Source: Carposina sasakii
Taxonomy: Eukaryota; Arthropoda; Insecta; Lepidoptera; Carposinidae
Direction of reading: 5' to 3'
Length of the DNA: 64,000 bases
Assembly (NCBI GenBank): GCA_014607495.2
Contig: CP053152.1
Coordinates: forward strand, 13,313,899 to 13,377,898
Position numbers and translations under genes: made by a program. The notes under the pieces are model-generated. The model saw nothing but the letters and a program-made list of their open reading frames with translations, searched no databases and had not been told where the DNA came from. The stretch's first letter is position 1. Each line of letters starts with the position of its first letter. This document shows positions 1 through 11,856 of this stretch, one piece after another.

Positions 1-23
1 CTCAGCACTGACCTGCCCAATGG
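1..23 (+). CDS. Pax: Probable upstream paxillin exon (3' end only)
   Basis: The window opens with an open stretch reading LSTDLPN followed by a strong donor (TGG|GTAAGT). It ends in phase 2 (AAT GG), and the exon at 6402 begins with the single base needed to complete a Gly codon, so the two join in frame. Only 23 bases are visible, so assignment to paxillin rests on donor quality, phase and position. Confidence 0.45.
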
Positions 24-3000
24 GTAAGTAGACATAATTGAAGAGCTATAGAAGGAACAGGGAAAGAAGTAACAAGCTGAACGCTTGTTCTGCCAGAAGC
101 TTTTAATACTCTACACTGTTGGTGCCTGGTATTACCTGGAGTTCTGCCGTCCAGTCCCAAAGGTTTAGTAGAATAGAAAAGAAGTTCTTAGGGCTATACT
201 ACGCGAGCGGTTCTCCCGCCGCGGGAATCCGCTCGACAAAGCTGTCGCAGAGCATCAAACTACACGGGATGCGGGACTAGCAAGCGTCCTCGTATAAGGT
301 CCTGCTCAGTATGACGCAATAGCGGGAAACCGCCCGGCGGACCCATTACCTAATTTGCAATAGCAAAGCCGAAGCAAAACGATAGCGAAAATTGTACAAT
401 ATTCGCCTTGAAATGTTCCGTTGAATTTCGAATTTGGCTGAATGCAAAGAAGTGCGGGACGTAACACTGCACTGTGATTGGCTATTTCAAGGTCGCATTG
501 AAAATGGCGAGGGAGAATTCGACAAGCAATTCAATTTGTATTCGGCGATTTTTAAAAGTATAATTTTCACTATGCTATCGCTTTGCATTTTGCAGTTTAA
601 AAATATAGGAAAGCGATACTCTACCACGACCATGCCTGATAAGGGGGCGGGTAATCAGCGGCAGTTTGTCGTATTTCGCCCGCCTGTAAACCACGGTGGG
701 AAACCGCGCATTGTAGTATGAAGCATATAACTTCCATTTAAAATTGGTTCAGTAGTGTCTTTTCGTCTATTTTCTTGAAAACTTGGAAACTAGGTTCAGT
801 TTTCAGATTTTTTTTTTTTTTAATTTTCCCCTTCCCCCCAGGGGCGTGTTTGGGTCACAGGATTCCCGCGGCGGGAGAACCGTCCTATAAGGGTTCCTTT
901 TTTGTATTCAGACGTACGGAACCCAAAAAAATGAGCCTTAGACGTCGTTTTAGTATGGAGAGCCGGTTATCTAAAGCGATACAAAGTGCAATACGTGTTA
1001 TTACTGGCCCACATATGTAAGACAGTGACTAGCGACATATTGTAGTGAACGCTGATCTCCGCGTCCATTGAAAAAAACATAAATAAGAAAATTTAATTTA
1101 CTTACCGTGAGCCATAAATATTGGAAAAGGTATGTGGAATTTATTAGGTATTTTGGTAAATACTAGTCGATACAGTATGTGGCGCGCGTATTTTATCCAG
1201 TATGAGGTATCAAGGTAATCTATGCGTAATAAGAATTCTCAGCGATCTAATGATATTATCAGCGGCAGTTTGTAGTATTTTTAAACCACGCTTGTAAATA
1301 TATATAAAAATTAAAACTTATAGTCCCGCGGCGGGAGAACCGCCCGTAAGCCTTAGACGACATAAAGCCTGCAATACATGGGCCCAGCCTAGCCGAGTGA
1401 ACGCTAGAGGTAGCCATAAATATTGGAAAAGGTATGTGGATTAGGTATTTTTAAATACTCTTAATACAATAGTATTCTAATATATTGAGTATTTTTTCTA
1501 AATAATAAAATTGAAACTTATAGTCTAAGCCTTATTTTTCTCTTAATGCTATACCTAATACGTTGTATTAGTACGACTAGTATTGAAAAATACCTAATCC
1601 ACATACCTATTCCAATATTTATGTCTCACCTCTAGCGTTCACTCGGCTTGGCTGGGCCAACATGTATTGTAGGCTTAAAGAACTGAGGAGCGTTCTCGAT
1701 AAGCTAGCAACATGTCACTAAACTTTTACATCTAACTTAAATGTGATAAACGAGGCCTACGTCGTGATCCCGCAAAACTAGCTACTCCATTTTGGAAACA
1801 CGGCTTGAGCCGCTGGTTTTACGTAAATGTTAGTAATAGACTGTAGCGGAGCCACATCGGATGCAAGAGAGAACCACAACTCCAAGACAAGACCATTTCC
1901 AAGATATAAATACGTGAAATTGACTCGCATGGCACAATGTTTCCATCGTACTCCAATATACACATAATATGTGTAAAACAAGCAAACATTAGAAAACTGG
2001 CCTGTATCCAGAATCCAGATAATCTAAAAAAAGTAAACATTATACCACTAGATGTACTGACTATAGTGTTTTTCACAGAACTAGTACATCATAGTTCCGA
2101 AATCGTCCGCGGGAACTGTTATATACCACGTAGGTAGATAGTACCTACTAGATACTGCAGTATGCTTTTTACTAGTATACATCAGCTGCATCTCCTTCCA
2201 TGCACGTCTTAATAGTGGACTAAGGAACTCGGGCATTCTCTCATGCGATAAGCTAGCAACTTGTCACTGATCTTTGACATTACCCCGCTATTACAAAACT
2301 GGCATCTATCCAGATTCCAGATAATCCAAAAAAAAGTAAACATTTCACCACTAGATGTACTTACAACAGTTCTTTTCACAGAACTAGTACAGAGAGGCGC
2401 CTTGATCTGTGTATTGACTGACTATAACACAATCCATACGAAAAGTATCAGTTCCGAAATCGTCCACGGCCGTGAACTATTACCATACTATACAGGGTGT
2501 AACAGAAAGGGTATGTTAAGCGAAAAGCTATGTAAATAGCCCACTATAGAGAACCTATTTCCAAAATTTGAGACTCGAAATCACATGTTTATTTTTCACG
2601 ATTGTATGAACATTCCTGAGTTGTGTAGGAATTCTCCATACTATCTGGAAAAATAAACATGTGATTTCGAGTCTTAAATTTTATGGATAGGTTCCTTGTA
2701 GTGGGTTATTTACATAGCTTTTCGCTTAACATACCCTTTCTGTTACATTCTGTATAGGTACTCCCGTAGTATCCCATAAATCATCATTGGTTGATACGCG
2801 TGACGGCGACGGGCGCCGCGGCGTGCCGTGTGGAACCGTATTTTTGTGCCCGCCCACCGCCAGACACTTCGCGCCAACAATATCGGCCATAATAATAGCC
2901 TAGTTACACTAGACATGACAGGGTATTAGCGGGAAATGGCTTGTTGTATGCAATATGCGGTAAATGGAAATACAAACTTTTTTTCTTATTTTTTACATTA

Positions 3001-6000
3001 TCAAATTTTCGACGCATTATTTAATATTAATAAATAGGTATACACACGGCCGTGTTTCCAAACCGGGGATGCCAGTACTGCTGGATCACGACACGTAAGA
3101 TGTAGAAGGTCAATGACAAGTTGGTAGCTTTGAGAGGACGCCCCTGAGTTCCTTAGTCTTACGACGTGCACAGAAGCAGATGCAGCTGATGTATTCTAGT
3201 AAAGCCCCGCATCAGCACAGGACTAATAAATATAATTATTATAAAATATTAATAAGAAAATGAGAAAATTCTTTACCCGAGTGAGATTTGAACTCACGAT
3301 CACTCGCAAACCGTGCGAATCGGGTCAATTAACTTAAATTACTTAATAATTGTGTATTAGTTTACACTTCATTATTGTATTATTACACCTCTACCCAACC
3401 TCCTTGGGGGATAATGGGCGTGACCTTTATGTATGTATGTATTCATACATACATAAACTCCCGATAGCTATACACTAGCCAAATTGTAAAATTCGTCATC
3501 CTAGTTAAGTGACCCGATAGGTCACTTGGAAGAGCGATGCATGGGATGCGAGTGATTGTGAGTTCAAATCTCACTCGGGTGATTTTTTTTATTATTTTCT
3601 TATTAATATTTTATAGTATGTATGTATGTTAATTATTATTTGGTCTGGGACGATGGTATTGCAATACGTACGTACGTAGGTGCTTCTTCGAAACATATCT
3701 AGAATCTAAATCTATTATCTAATCATAAATAATTAGATGCCAAATTAGTTTGGATCCAGATTGGTTTTCGTTTAGTTATCTTATTGCGTTTCGCGGATAT
3801 ACTGGAAAGTTCTAAAGAAGAATAATAATTATTAACACATTAGTGTGACCGACCACATGATAATATTCCCTAATCTAAAAATATAAAAATCAGGAAAATA
3901 CAGTAGACGTTCGTACAAGGGCGCGGTGACACGCTAACGATCTTTTTTTCACGACATTTTATACTATATTTCCTGAAGCCAAAATTGTGCTCTGAAATTA
4001 TGAACACAACGAAGTACCTATGGGATTTTATTTTAGTTTTGTTACGATGATTTATTTTCGTATTATTTATGTTATGTTCATGTACTTATAATATTAATTG
4101 TTTTTGGCATGCACTTGCAACATTTCCTCTCTAATTGGTATTTGTTTCTTAGAATATTATGGTGGCACACCTGTTTTGCAGAAATGTGTAGAATTCCGGG
4201 AGGTGGGCAGCAGCGCCTCCCGTACTGACAACATAGTCTGGGCAAAACCCCCCTGTGGCAGTAGCTTTGTGGCGTGCCCTGGGGGAGGCCTACGTCCAGC
4301 AGTGGACTGCAATAGGCTGAAGAAGAAGAAGTAGAATAAGAATAAAGTTTCAGCGTTCGTAATTGGACTAATTAATATGTTGTCCTATCAACATTTATCC
4401 ACCTACCTAAGTACCTATTTGCTTTAGGGTTTTTAACCGACTTCCAAAGAAACTAGAGGTTATCAATTCATCCGTATGTTTTTTTTTTAAATAAGTACTA
4501 TATTTAATTTAAATAAGAGACTTATTTATGTCTAGGGTTTATTTGGTCCTACCTTGTACTCGTATACTGGTAACTGGCTTGCAAAGAAATATACCTAGGT
4601 AGATAGGTACGTAATTATTTTCAGTGCATAATAAAATAAATCATAGGTAGATTACCATCTCAGCCAGATGTTTTGACAATAAATATGTGGTGCATTAAAT
4701 TTATTATAACTACAGCATTTAAATTTGTAACAAACCGCATATTACCAGCCGCTATCACCAAATTATTTATACTGTAGAGTGAATCCACAATCTATAAAAT
4801 TCGTACAAATTCAAATCAAAATGAATTTGCTTAGTTTATTAATAACATTTATTATATACCTACTTATCATAACCTTTAGCAATATAACTTCGAAACCAAC
4901 CTCAACATATAATGAGAAAAGTAGGTACCTAATACATAAAGGTAGGTTCCCACGGTGTGTGATTTCGCGGACGGACGCGGACGCGCCGACCACGGACGCG
5001 TCTGTTTTACCACGAACCCTCCGTTTCCCACGATTCGTGGTGCGGGCTGGTGTACGTCCGTCCGTAATATCACGCACCGTGGGAACCCACCTTTATATGT
5101 ATAAGTTTAAGACCGTCAATGGGATGTTTCTTGCGCTGCGCTATGTCGTTCCCTGTTTGTTTCCGCTTAGATTAATTAGTTGTTCTATAGTTGCAATAAA
5201 AGTATGTACGTACACGTATGGCGCCGTTACGATATAAATCAATATGATTTTTTTTTCGTCTTTAAAAAGTACGCTTAAGAACAAGATTGTTCTGTAAACC
5301 CGATGTAAACCCGAATGATAACTGTAAGTAAACCCTCAAATCACGTCAAGATTTTAATAATAGTTATTCCGACATGCGACCGCCCTGTCTTTACTAGTCT
5401 ATCTTCTACCTCTCCATCAAACTCCAGAACATAGTGCTTTTATTTAGCAAAAGTAATTAGTTCTCACGCACATCCAATTCATTTGCACGAAGTGTCATAT
5501 TAGGACGGACGTGCGACATGACAGCACGCCAACTGTAACATTTGAACTATGCCAAGCGTGTGCGATGCGACAGATTTGTTTCATTCATGACGGCGACAAG
5601 CCTGGAAGTATTCTTAATTTATGTTAATTGGTATTACCTTCAGCAACATACATCTACTGTAGCGAAATCCACTGTATATACAAGAACAGGCACCTTCTGT
5701 TAACACTTATTATGGAATTATAGGTCCGTATATTATAACTATGTTGATTTCATTAATGTCACACTGTTCTAGAGAACTGTGTTAAATCTTCCACCGCGAG
5801 TTTAAACGAATAAATCGGCTGATATTAAATGACGAATTAGCAAAGAACACCAAGACACCCTATTGGTAGACGAAAGCTACCAACTACATACTTAAGTACA
5901 TGGCTTTTAAGACCTAGGCTCCTACCAGTCCTAGACCTAGAATGTCCATGAACACACTGACTTCATCGACACATGCTCGTTATATCTCCGAGAGCAAGCG

Positions 6001-9000
6001 AAAAACTTGCTTGCGCTACCTCTGCGTATGATTATGTTTGTGATGTGATAAACTTATTAACACGACGACAATATAACGTGCAGCATAATACCAAATACGT
6101 GCGTATCTACCGGGGTTACTATACTACAAAATCACCATCATTATTTCAGCCAACGTCCACTTGCTGATCATAGGCATCCCCTGACTGCAAATTACTTAAA
6201 TGCCTTTTCACACGCTCCGTTTCCCTTGTAGCCGGAGCAGGGTATCCGATGACAAAATTTATTGCCACATACCGGCTTAATTTACCCGGGAGGTACATAC
6301 ATTTCGCCGGCACCGGACTAATAAGTACCTACCACATCCATGATAAGACCCCTGTTTTTTTTCGGAACACCAAACTTACTTAACCAACTGTTGGTCCACA
6401 GTCGGGCATCAACCTCGCCGATTCCGTCGCAACCGGGCACGTTACCGCGACCCGGCACCAAGCAGGTGACGGTGACGGTGCAGGAGACGGTGGTGGAGCC
6501 GGCGCAGGCGCACGTGCAGCCGCCGGCCACCTCGCTGGTCAAGCAGCAGTACCATGCCTCTAATGCCACCAGGGAGCTCGATGATCTTATGGCAACGCTC
6601 TCAGATTTCAAGGTAAGTGCTTTAGTATTGCAGGAGATTAGAGAAGAAGGGTACAGAAATTAATCGTAAATACTTTATCAGCTTCTCTGTCGAAATCATA
6701 ATATTCTTCGGAGCCTCTTGGGAATTCTCTCTCATCTATCTAAAGTTTGGTAGATGCAGTCAATTTGTATTTACTTACTAGTGGACGCCCGCGACTCTGT
6801 CCGCGTGGACTACAGAAAAAACATAATGTCAAAATTATCCGGGATAAAAAACATTTCCATTCTATTCTATTCCTATATGTTAAGTGGGACCTGTCACAAT
6901 ATATTCCTGAAAATTGCATCGAAATCGGTTCAGCAGTTTCTGAGATTAGCGTGCATAAACCCACAGACAAACCGACAAAAATTCAAAAAATCATTGTTTT
7001 AAAAGGGTACTATTGCGTTGATAAAGTCTCCTATAATATTTTTTCTCATATATCTTCCACCTACAGACAGCGATCCGTTACATTTTTATGTGTTGTTTAT
7101 ATTGTTTTACCCTATTGCTAGCAGATTTTATGTAATTTTTAATGTTTCTTATGTTAAGTAATTTTCAAGTGGACGTGACGTGACGGACTTAAATGGCCTC
7201 CTCAGCTGTGGGTTATCATCAAGACGGCTACATTTGCATAGCCAGAATATGCGTTAAATTTTTACATGAGAACATGTACACTATTAAATAAATTTAATGA
7301 ACAATTAAAGTCAGTAATAGCCTTGTTGGACACAGTAATATTCCTGAGTATCATATTTAAATGGCACAGGTCTTGCCAAGAGTCTCAAAATGTGTGCAAT
7401 AAACTCGTCTCCTAAGTTTGTTATTCAGTTACATACTGACTCAGTTCTCATTCATGAAAGTTTATTTCGTGAATAAAGTTTTCATACCGGGCCATGTAAA
7501 CTCAAATGTTGATTTTTGGTTTATGTGTACAGTAAATGTGTCCGAGTCACGGACAGCCTAAGGTCCAATATCGTCAGGCGGCTGTCACGGTCACCTCGGC
7601 ACACTGCACTAGCGGACTACGCTTTTCCGTTTATTATAATATTTACAAGTCGCCTTTCTTGGAGCACGCTATTTCCAGCTGGCGGGCGTCACTCCAGCGC
7701 TAGCCGTCCCGCTCGCGCTCGCCTCCAAGCTCACAGCTAAAGATAGTCCCGGGGTTACATCACGGCCGTGGTGGGGCTCGCGAGCTTATAATATTAGAGA
7801 ATACAAACATTTGACTCGGACAGCATTCGCTCCAGACCGCTCGGACCGGTCGGTGTGTCGGACGCTCGGCTAAGGTTTGTCTGTCGCAGGTGAGCGGCGC
7901 CGACCCGGACGGCGGCACGCACGTGTACCGCGAGCGCCGCGCCTGGCAGGAGCACTACCGCAGCGCACGCCAGCCCGAGCCCGCCTCGCTCGACCACATG
8001 CTGGGCTTCCTCCGCGCAGACATGAGTCGCCAAGGAGTCCAGACCCCCCAGAAGGGATGCTGCAACGCTTGCGAGAAGCCCATCGTCGGACAGGTGCACT
8101 ACTTAACCAAACTTGGACGTACCCAGTGATACTATCGGATACCAACCAGTGTTTTCATTTGTGCAGGTGATAACCGCCCTCGGCCGCACGTGGCACCCTG
8201 AACACTTCACGTGCGCCCACTGCAACCAGGAGCTTGGCACAAGGAACTTCTTCGAGAGGGACGGCCGGCCCTACTGCGAGCCGGACTACCACAACCTGTT
8301 CTCTCCGCGCTGCGCCTACTGCAACGGACCCATCCTCGATGTTAGCATCACATGAGAACTGTAGAACATCTCACAATTTAATTAACAAAATTGAAGGTGT
8401 TCTACTGTTTTGATTGTTGAATACCATCGCGGCCGCTGCGATATTCTAACCCTTCTATCTTTTCAGAAATGCGTCACAGCACTCGAGAAGACCTGGCATA
8501 CAGAACACTTCTTCTGCGCCCAATGCGGGCAGCAGTTCGGAGAGGACGGTTTCCACGAGAGGGAAGGCAAGCCTTACTGCAAGGCTGACTACTTCGACAT
8601 GTTCGCGCCCAAGTGCGGCGGCTGCAGCAAACCCATCATGGAGAACTACATCTCGGCCCTCAACACGCAGTGGCATCCTGATTGCTTCGTCTGCAAGGTC
8701 AGTATACGAACCCCAGCCGAACAACGATCCAGCCTTCACATCAACTACCAAAGGTTTGTCTGGTCATCTTAGCTGGAAGGCTAGAGCGAATACGCCAGGT
8801 TAAGTATCTATCTTCCTAAAAAACTATAGATTTTTAGGAGGAAACATCTTAATTGTAATGTTTATCACACAGGACTGCCAAACGCCAGTCAAAGGCAAAT
8901 CCTTCTATGCCATGGAAGGGAAGCCGGTTTGCCCCACATGCGTCGGCGTCGATGAGGATGAATAAAGGATGATGCCAAACATGCCCCCCCCATGAATGCC

Positions 9001-11856
9001 CTCTCAATTTTTTTACAGCTATGCTCGCCCCGTGCGAAGTCTTTAGGATGCGAATCTCTTTACCAACACAAACACAGGTGCTACGTACACACAACACACC
9101 ACACACACTATTTATGTATGAGCGACCATCTTAGATAGTATACTACTCTTTACGGAACTAATATTGTATTATAATTTGTAATGATAATGTAATTATAAGA
9201 TTTTTTTGTATAATAAAGAGAACGAAAAAAAAAACATTAAAAATTAAAAACAACAAAAACAAACAAACAATAAAAAAACATTGTCTTGGTTGGGCGTGCC
9301 CTGTGTGCGCGTCTGACAGCTGTCAAGGTTGCTGCGCGTACGCACGTGGCAATGACCTTTGATCAATTCATTGTTACGTTGGACAGATAAATCCCGAGAT
9401 TCGGGAGAAAACGTAACAAAAAAATCGCGATCGGGGTCAAGAGCTATCCGTATAGGGTTTCCCGCTATATCTAGTCCCGATATAAATAGATAGATGTGAC
9501 GTCACGCGTCCGAAGCCACACCGGCTGCCGTAAATCAGGCCGCTTTGTTTATTGCGTGTTCGATTAGAATGTATTTATGTCTCGCCTAATTATAGATAGT
9601 TGTTGGGAGACGAAAGTGTACGGAGATAAAGTTAGGTTTTTAGATGCTCATTGAAACGGCACTCATTTGGTTTGTTGATACGGTAACAAGACATCTGTGT
9701 TCAGATTAAATGAACAAACTGCTTCACAAAAATGACCCAAAAAGTTACTGAAAATATTAATGTTACAGGAAAGTATGTGACCATTTATCTACCTCAGAAA
9801 GCAACCTTCCATGAAATTAAACCCATTTTTGTAAAACATTTTTCTAAGTAATACTAAAAGTTATTTTCTCTAAAAGCTAACAAACATAGCTATGTACCTA
9901 ATGTAGCGCTTTTATTGATAAACTTTTTAAAATGTTAAAATTTTTCATTTTTAAAATTGATATATCACTTACTACACCCGAGAATGTGTCAGGCAGGCCG
10001 TAAAAGAAAACGCCCAACCTTTGGCAATATGAGTTTCAAAGGAATTAAATAAGGGCAGGAAGATGCTGATGATAGATACTATATCGCAATGATTCCCACT
10101 AATCCGTTTCTTAAAATAACGTTTGTATCAAAGTCATGGCCGGCAGCCTGCCTGACGTCAACATTCCTTGGGAATGGCCAAGTGATAATGTTATATCATT
10201 AAAGTTGTATAACATAACAAATGTTTCCCGCTCCGATACTATCACTGGAGTGACCATGGCAGTGTCGTGGAGACGCGCCAAATTACATACTATTATGATG
10301 TTTATTTCATAAAAACAAAACGCGTCCTCTGTCTCATAATGAGACCTTCTGAAAGATTAATGTTGTTATCGTTGCGTAATATAATATTTTAAGCAGGTAG
10401 GTATTTGTTAAAAATAATTCCTATTCCTTATCTACATAGTGTACACTTGCATATAAAATTTAATTAATTGTGTATGTAATGTTTTCTAGATAACATAAAT
10501 GATGTATGCGATTGTGTATTAGTAATTTCTTCATATTCGTAGTGTTTCTTTATTTCACAGATTCTGGGGGATTGGACAAAGTAACATTAAATTTCGATCG
10601 TATCGATAGACATTTGCTACAAGACTTCATTTTCGCGCGTTCGTCAAGTTACGTGATGTAGTCTAATCGCTATTGGTGAGAATGTTAAGGTTGATGCGAA
10701 ATCATATTACATGGTCTAAGTACTCTAGATTAACTATGGGTTTTTTTAAAATCAATTCCTGTATACTTATTTACACTATCGGCACTATCTGCTACGCGGC
10801 GACCTTCCTTACCGCTAAAAAAGTATAAACAGGTCAGGTGTGTCCGCGCAGACAAAACATCTACTTATAAACTGCGTAGTATGTCGTCCGTGCATAAATT
10901 GTTACAAATGGAATATAAACTCACTTTCTACGGCAGTAATTTTAATTTACCTAGGTGTAGACATACATTTTCTCCACGCATGTAGGTACACAGACACACA
11001 GTCAGACAACTATCCCTTTATACACTGTTCATGTGTATATCTAGCTACCTCTTTTATTCCAGGGGATTTAAAAATCGTATGTCATTTGTTAATAAAACTC
11101 CCTCCCCCCAACCGGTGTTTTTGTTCGCCATACGCTACACCTCATGATCACGATCATAGACAACTACTGTTGGGTTAGAGACATCTCGTCCCAGTCTTAA
11201 ACTGTGTAGTCGTCCCAACAATTTAATCATAGTGGGAGTTTCTCACTATCAAATCAGAAAAGAGCAAACTCGTCCCTGGGCTCATTTTAAGACTGGGACG
11301 AGATAATAATCCCTACTGTTGCGATGAGAAACTAGATCCGAGAAACCGAAGTTGCAGATAAGAATATAGAGCTCGGTTCTGTGCGCACACCAGTTGGATA
11401 TTTGAGCTTCCGTAACGTTCCGTGATTTCAATAAATTAATTTACAGCATTACTTCTTCCATGGCATAGAGATCCTCATCCACAGACAGCATAGAGTAGGT
11501 ACCTATTCGAAATATCCTCACAAAACTTATCCAACTACAACCTAGTTCCTCAGTAGCTGCTTCTATAATCTACTTAACTCCTCTTCCAGGACTGCCGCGA
11601 ACCTTTCCACGGCGGCTCGTTCTTCGAGCACGAAGGCCAGCCCTACTGCGAAACCCATTACCACGGCAAGCGAGGCTCGCTCTGCGCAGGCTGCCACAAA
11701 CCCATCGCCGGCCGCTGCATCACCGCCATGTTCCGAAAATTCCATCCTGAACACTTTGTTTGCGCGTTCTGCCTTCGACAACTCAACAAAGGCACCTTTA
11801 AGGAGCAAAACGACAAACCCTACTGCCATACCTGCTTCGACAAACTGTTCGGCTAA
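1..11856 (+). CDS. Pax: Paxillin, 3' part (LD4 motif and LIM1-LIM4), long isoform
   Basis: Focal-adhesion scaffold that links integrins to the actin cytoskeleton; the 5' end lies outside the window. Exons with GT-AG borders: 1-23 (tentative), 6402-6612, 7890-8093, 8167-8340, 8467-8697 and 11590-11856. From 6402 on, all phases close. The 6402 exon ends in an LD4 motif ([16 protein letters not shown]), the kinase/GIT-binding helix of the family. The next exons encode LIM1 ([11 protein letters not shown] onward), LIM2 ([10 protein letters not shown]) and LIM3 ([12 protein letters not shown]). The last exon completes LIM3 and encodes LIM4, ending CFDKLFG and stop at 11854-11856, as in the vertebrate protein. 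All visible Cys/His zinc ligands are present. An alternative last exon lies at 8873-8965. Identification of the LIM part is secure; the 5' extent is not visible. Confidence 0.93.
1361..1677. mobile_element. Fold-back MITE with ~90-bp arms
   Basis: Arm 1361-1452 (CCTAGCCGAGTGAACGCTAG, then AAATATTGG and ATGTGGATTAGG) is repeated in inverse orientation at 1586-1677. Partial copies lie at 1103-1165 and 31183-31260. Confidence 0.75.
1999..2400 (+). repeat. Direct duplication of a ~105-bp segment
   Basis: AACTGGCCTGTATCCAGAAT...CACAGAACTAGTAC at 1999-2105 recurs at 2296-2392 with scattered changes, including the shared CACTAGATGTACT block. It is probably two copies of one transposon end. Confidence 0.65.
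2491..2755. mobile_element. Palindromic MITE, TACAGGGTGT ends
   Basis: A 265-bp fold-back with ~100-bp arms. TACAGGGTGTAACAGAAAGG at the left pairs with CCTTTCTGTTACATTCTGTA at the right, and the arms continue through AATAAACATGTGATTTCGAG near the centre. Confidence 0.85.
3085..3230 (+). repeat. SINE-like repeat (GCATCAGCACAGGA tail)
   Basis: Runs from GACAAGTTGGTAGC through CTGATGTATTCTAGT to CCCCGCATCAGCACAGG. Related copies lie at 51108-51210, 51838-51945 and, partly, 40005-40060. Confidence 0.5.
3264..3590. repeat. Inverted pair of tRNA-derived SINE units
   Basis: At 3514-3585 a tRNA-like unit has pairing ends (ACCCGA / TCGGGT) and a B box (GAGTTCAAATCTC). The same unit lies inverted at about 3264-3330. 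Both are flanked outward by ATTTTCTTATTAATATTTTA, so the block can fold back on itself. The A-box region is degenerate, so this is not a functional tRNA gene. Confidence 0.6.
4190..4335 (+). pseudogene. LINE 3' end fragment
   Basis: GGGGGAGGCCTACGTCCAGC and following encodes GEAYVQQW then T, the C-terminal end of a common lepidopteran LINE reverse-transcriptase ORF, followed by its AAG-rich tail. Similar fragments occur at 14638-14700 (minus), 54484-54535 and 56045-56100. Confidence 0.65.
4941..5092. mobile_element. Palindromic GC-rich MITE
   Basis: A 152-bp fold-back. GGTAGGTTCCCACGGTGTGT at the left pairs with ACGCACCGTGGGAACCCACC at the right. The inner arms carry CGGACGGACG / CGTCCGTCCG and a further hairpin (CCACGAACC / GGTTCGTGG type). 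GC content is far above its surroundings. Confidence 0.8.
6777..7090 (+). repeat. Interspersed repeat, ACTAGTGGACGCCCGCGAC family, full unit
   Basis: Runs from ACTAGTGGACGCCCGCGAC through CCTATATGTTAAGTGGGACC and TCGAAATCGGTTCAGC to GCGATCCGTTACA. Other copies: 35716-36011 (+), 28255-28424 (-), 51968-52281 (-). Shorter relatives: 14924-15138, 21487-21747, 50145-50240. It has no coding capacity and is probably a LINE tail or SINE. Confidence 0.7.
7640..7889 (+). promoter_or_regulatory. GC-rich intronic block before LIM exons; possible internal promoter
   Basis: The 250 bp directly before the 7890 exon is GC-rich against an AT-rich surround and carries a TATAATATTAG box near 7786. Drosophila is reported to make a paxillin-derived LIM-only protein from the paxillin locus, so an internal start is plausible. 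No initiator or start codon in this block can be proven. Confidence 0.25.
8873..8965 (+). CDS. Pax: Paxillin alternative terminal exon (LIM4-less isoform)
   Basis: Acceptor ATCACACAG at 8872 joins in phase 0 to the 8697 donor, the same donor used by the 11590 exon. It encodes [18 protein letters not shown] then VCPTC and an acidic VGVDEDE tail, with TAA at 8963-8965. Both terminal exons begin with Asp-Cys and supply the second half of LIM3 with all remaining Cys ligands (CKDC and CPTC), so this isoform has a complete LIM3 but no LIM4. An AATAAA at 9212-9217, about 250 bp after the stop, gives it its own poly(A) site. Confidence 0.85.
   Translation, partial: DCQTPVKGKSFYAMEGKPVCPTCVGVDEDE
9212..9217 (+). 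promoter_or_regulatory. Poly(A) signal of short paxillin isoform
   Basis: AATAAA in an AT-rich 3' UTR downstream of the TAA at 8965, followed by an A-rich stretch. Premature polyadenylation here would select the LIM4-less isoform over the distal exon at 11590. Confidence 0.6.
11182..11304. mobile_element. Short MITE in paxillin intron
   Basis: ATCTCGTCCCAGTCTTAAA at the left and TTTAAGACTGGGACGAGAT at the right form perfect 19-bp inverted ends of a 123-bp element. Confidence 0.8.

Noticed and set aside
434..1020. Short plus-strand ORFs near the left edge
   Set aside because: They overlap a repeat with recurring CCGCGGCGGGAGAACCG words (about 205, 865, 1325) and show no protein-like composition.
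3514..3585. tRNA gene
   Set aside because: Ends pair and a B box is present, but the anticodon arm and A box are degenerate and the unit is repeated with SINE-like tails.
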